From contig USIX01000161.1 of assembly GCA_900554895.1 (NCBI GenBank), positions 1-5,447 on the forward strand: 5,447 nt of DNA. The letters are read 5' to 3'. Of the stretch, positions 4,197-5,447 are shown in pieces; the stretch's first letter is position 1, and each line of letters starts with the position of its first letter. Position numbers and translations under genes: made by a program. The notes under the pieces are model-generated. The model ran no database searches and was not told the origin of the DNA. It saw only the letters and a program-made list of their open reading frames with translations. The stretch is from an uncultured Megamonas sp. Its GTDB lineage: Bacteria; Bacillota; Negativicutes; Selenomonadales; Selenomonadaceae.

Positions 4197-4238
4197 ATTA
4201 TACTATAAACTAAAGTAAATTCCAGACGACATCTCGTC
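4197..4238 (-). promoter_or_regulatory. Candidate promoter with palindrome upstream of the 80-residue XRE gene
   Basis: On the minus strand a perfect TATAAT (4202-4197) lies 17 bases from a half-matching -35, CTGGAA (4225-4220). The inverted repeat GACGA-CATC-TCGTC (4225-4238) touches the -35 and would suit a dimeric regulator such as the downstream XRE protein. It could instead be a weak hairpin behind the flippase stop at 4257, but no U-run follows it. Confidence 0.4.
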
Positions 4239-4256
4239 AATGGTGAAAAATTTTAC

Positions 4257-5447
4257 TTATTTTATTCTTAAAACCTTACAAATAGCATTTCTACAAAGAT
4301 TTTTTTCATAACCGTTCATAGCAATAAAATACATTAAAATCATATATATCAATGAATAAACAACTACTTTTGCTACAAATAATAGCCAACTATACTCCAA
4401 TGATACACTCATTTGAAACAACTCTACCAATGCTATTAAAATAAAAGCACTCGGCATCATATGAGTGATATTTTTCCAGAACAACGGAATATCTATGCCA
4501 ATACGCTTATAATAATATCTGTTCATTATTAAACCTGTACTTATAAATATTGCAATTGATGTACTAATTGCACATCCCAATCCACCGTATATTTTAGCCA
4601 ATGCAAAACTTGTAAATATATTTATAACAGCACAAATCGTATATACAGTCATTCGATAACGATTTAAATTCATTGCCTGTAAAATTGCAATTCCCGCATT
4701 CTGAATTAATGGTGTAAATAAGCTTATCATTATAATAAGAATCATTACGTATGCAGATATATAATTTACTCCTGCCCAAAGATAAATAAATTCTTTTCCT
4801 ACTAAAAAAAACATTACCAGAATATAACTCATTACTATATATTGTAATCTGCCAATTTTTATCATTAATGCTGTTAAATCTTTTTTAGATATACCGTTAG
4901 AAACCATCATTGTTACTTTAGGCAAAAGAACACCACTTATAGCACTTGAAAATTGCATATACATATTTAAAAACTGCATAGCAATAGCATAAATAGCTAC
5001 TTGAATTGTTCCCGATACTATACCCAAAATAAATTGACCGGTACCATAATATATTTTATCCATAATGGCGTTTAAAAAAATAAAAAATGCATAACCTGAA
5101 ATCTCATACAAAAAAGCTTTTTCAAAATGACCTTTTCTAAAATGAATATCCAAATATTTGAAACAGTAATATACATTTGTGAGCAAGCAGGCAATATTTA
5201 CAATTGTAGCCGTTACAACTAAAGTTACGGCACCATATCCCATAAACAAAAACGGCAACGCTATTATAGGCTTTAATAAAACACTGATAATATTAAACAC
5301 ACGTAAAAAGATAAATCTTTCATATGCTTGCATTAATGAAGCAAATACACTTAATGGAAAAGATATCGCTACATTAAATACTAACAGTATCATCATTATT
5401 TTAGCGCGTTCAATTTGGTCTGAACTTAAAGTAGCTCCAAACATATT
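4257..5447 (-). CDS. Oligosaccharide flippase, Wzx/PST (MOP superfamily) type, N-terminus outside the window
   Basis: This is a polytopic inner-membrane protein expected to flip undecaprenyl-linked polysaccharide repeat units to the outer face of the membrane before polymerisation or export. The visible 397 codons end in TAA at 4259-4257, and the frame is open to the window edge. An ATG at 5444 is probably internal, because family members are usually about 480 residues and the sequence here starts mid-protein, in the stretch just before the third or fourth helix. Numbered from that ATG, the text IERAKIMMILLVFNVAISFP and LMQAYERFIFLRV (37-49) is typical of Wzx/PST proteins; around ten hydrophobic segments follow, with a short cytoplasmic basic C-terminus. 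The gene is markedly AT-rich (Ile-, Tyr- and Asn-rich), as is common in horizontally exchanged surface-polysaccharide loci. With galU nearby it suggests an exopolysaccharide, capsule or O-antigen region to the right. A specific name (wzx, rfbX) is not justified. Confidence 0.88.
   Translation of the reverse strand, partial: NMFGATLSSDQIERAKIMMILLVFNVAISFPLSVFASLMQAYERFIFLRVFNIISVLLKPIIALPFLFMGYGAVTLVVTATIVNIACLLTNVYYCFKYLDIHFRKGHFEKAFLYEISGYAFFIFLNAIMDKIYYGTGQFILGIVSGTIQVAIYAIAMQFLNMYMQFSSAISGVLLPKVTMMVSNGISKKDLTALMIKIGRLQYIVMSYILVMFFLVGKEFIYLWAGVNYISAYVMILIIMISLFTPLIQNAGIAILQAMNLNRYRMTVYTICAVINIFTSFALAKIYGGLGCAISTSIAIFISTGLIMNRYYYKRIGIDIPLFWKNITHMMPSAFILIALVELFQMSVSLEYSWLLFVAKVVVYSLIYMILMYFIAMNGYEKNLCRNAICKVLRIK

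Noticed and set aside
4163..4240. N-terminal extension of the 80-residue XRE protein up to 4240
   Set aside because: The extension would be translated from promoter-like DNA with TATAAT, starts at a TTG without ribosome binding site, and precedes a GTG with a good one at the normal family start.
4594..4779. Minus-strand 61-codon frame inside the flippase
   Set aside because: Out-of-frame shadow of the flippase with no start signal of its own.

Overview
The window looks like an AT-rich chromosomal stretch from an anaerobic Firmicute, most likely a Negativicute (Megamonas-like; genus uncertain). The basis is the low GC by eye, the strong GGAGG-type ribosome binding sites, and a gene start at the left edge whose first residues (MSKKTLVSAITAA) resemble the export signals of the S-layer-homology/OmpM-type outer-membrane proteins of that class. 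Every supported gene lies on the minus strand, so the window reads biologically from right to left.

In transcription order: (1) 5447-4257, a Wzx/PST-type oligosaccharide flippase cut by the right edge, very AT-rich like many surface-polysaccharide genes. (2) 4162-3920, a small XRE-type regulator with a GTG start, closed by a strong terminator (3906-3865). (3) 3770-2468, a compact cassette: a possible 27-codon peptide, a DUF2922 protein, a DUF1659 protein, a terminator-like hairpin, a two-domain sigma-70-type factor, and a 48-residue YvrJ-family membrane peptide whose start overlaps the sigma stop codon (TAATG). (4) 2438-2411, a likely cassette terminator, then about 350 bases of AT-rich upstream DNA with two extended -10 promoter candidates. 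(5) 2056-1175, galU (UTP-glucose-1-phosphate uridylyltransferase), closed by a terminator (1165-1130). (6) 955-737, a 72-residue XRE-type regulator with its own terminator (727-692). (7) About 480 bases with no gene, then a promoter, a leader of about 130 nt and the first 13 codons of the exported protein (40-1).

The flippase and galU fit surface-polysaccharide assembly: GalU makes UDP-glucose and the flippase moves lipid-linked repeat units across the membrane. They are separate transcription units here. The part most worth attention is the sigma/DUF2922/DUF1659/YvrJ cassette. Its families recur together in Firmicutes, but to my knowledge they have no established joint function. The pairing of a small sigma factor with a coupled small membrane peptide recalls UviA/UviB and TcdR/TcdE, where a dedicated sigma factor sits beside a holin-like protein. 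That parallel is inference.

Four hairpins (692-727, 3212-3232, 3865-3906, and more weakly 2411-2438) contain positions that pair as G-U only in the minus-strand transcript. This independently supports their strand.
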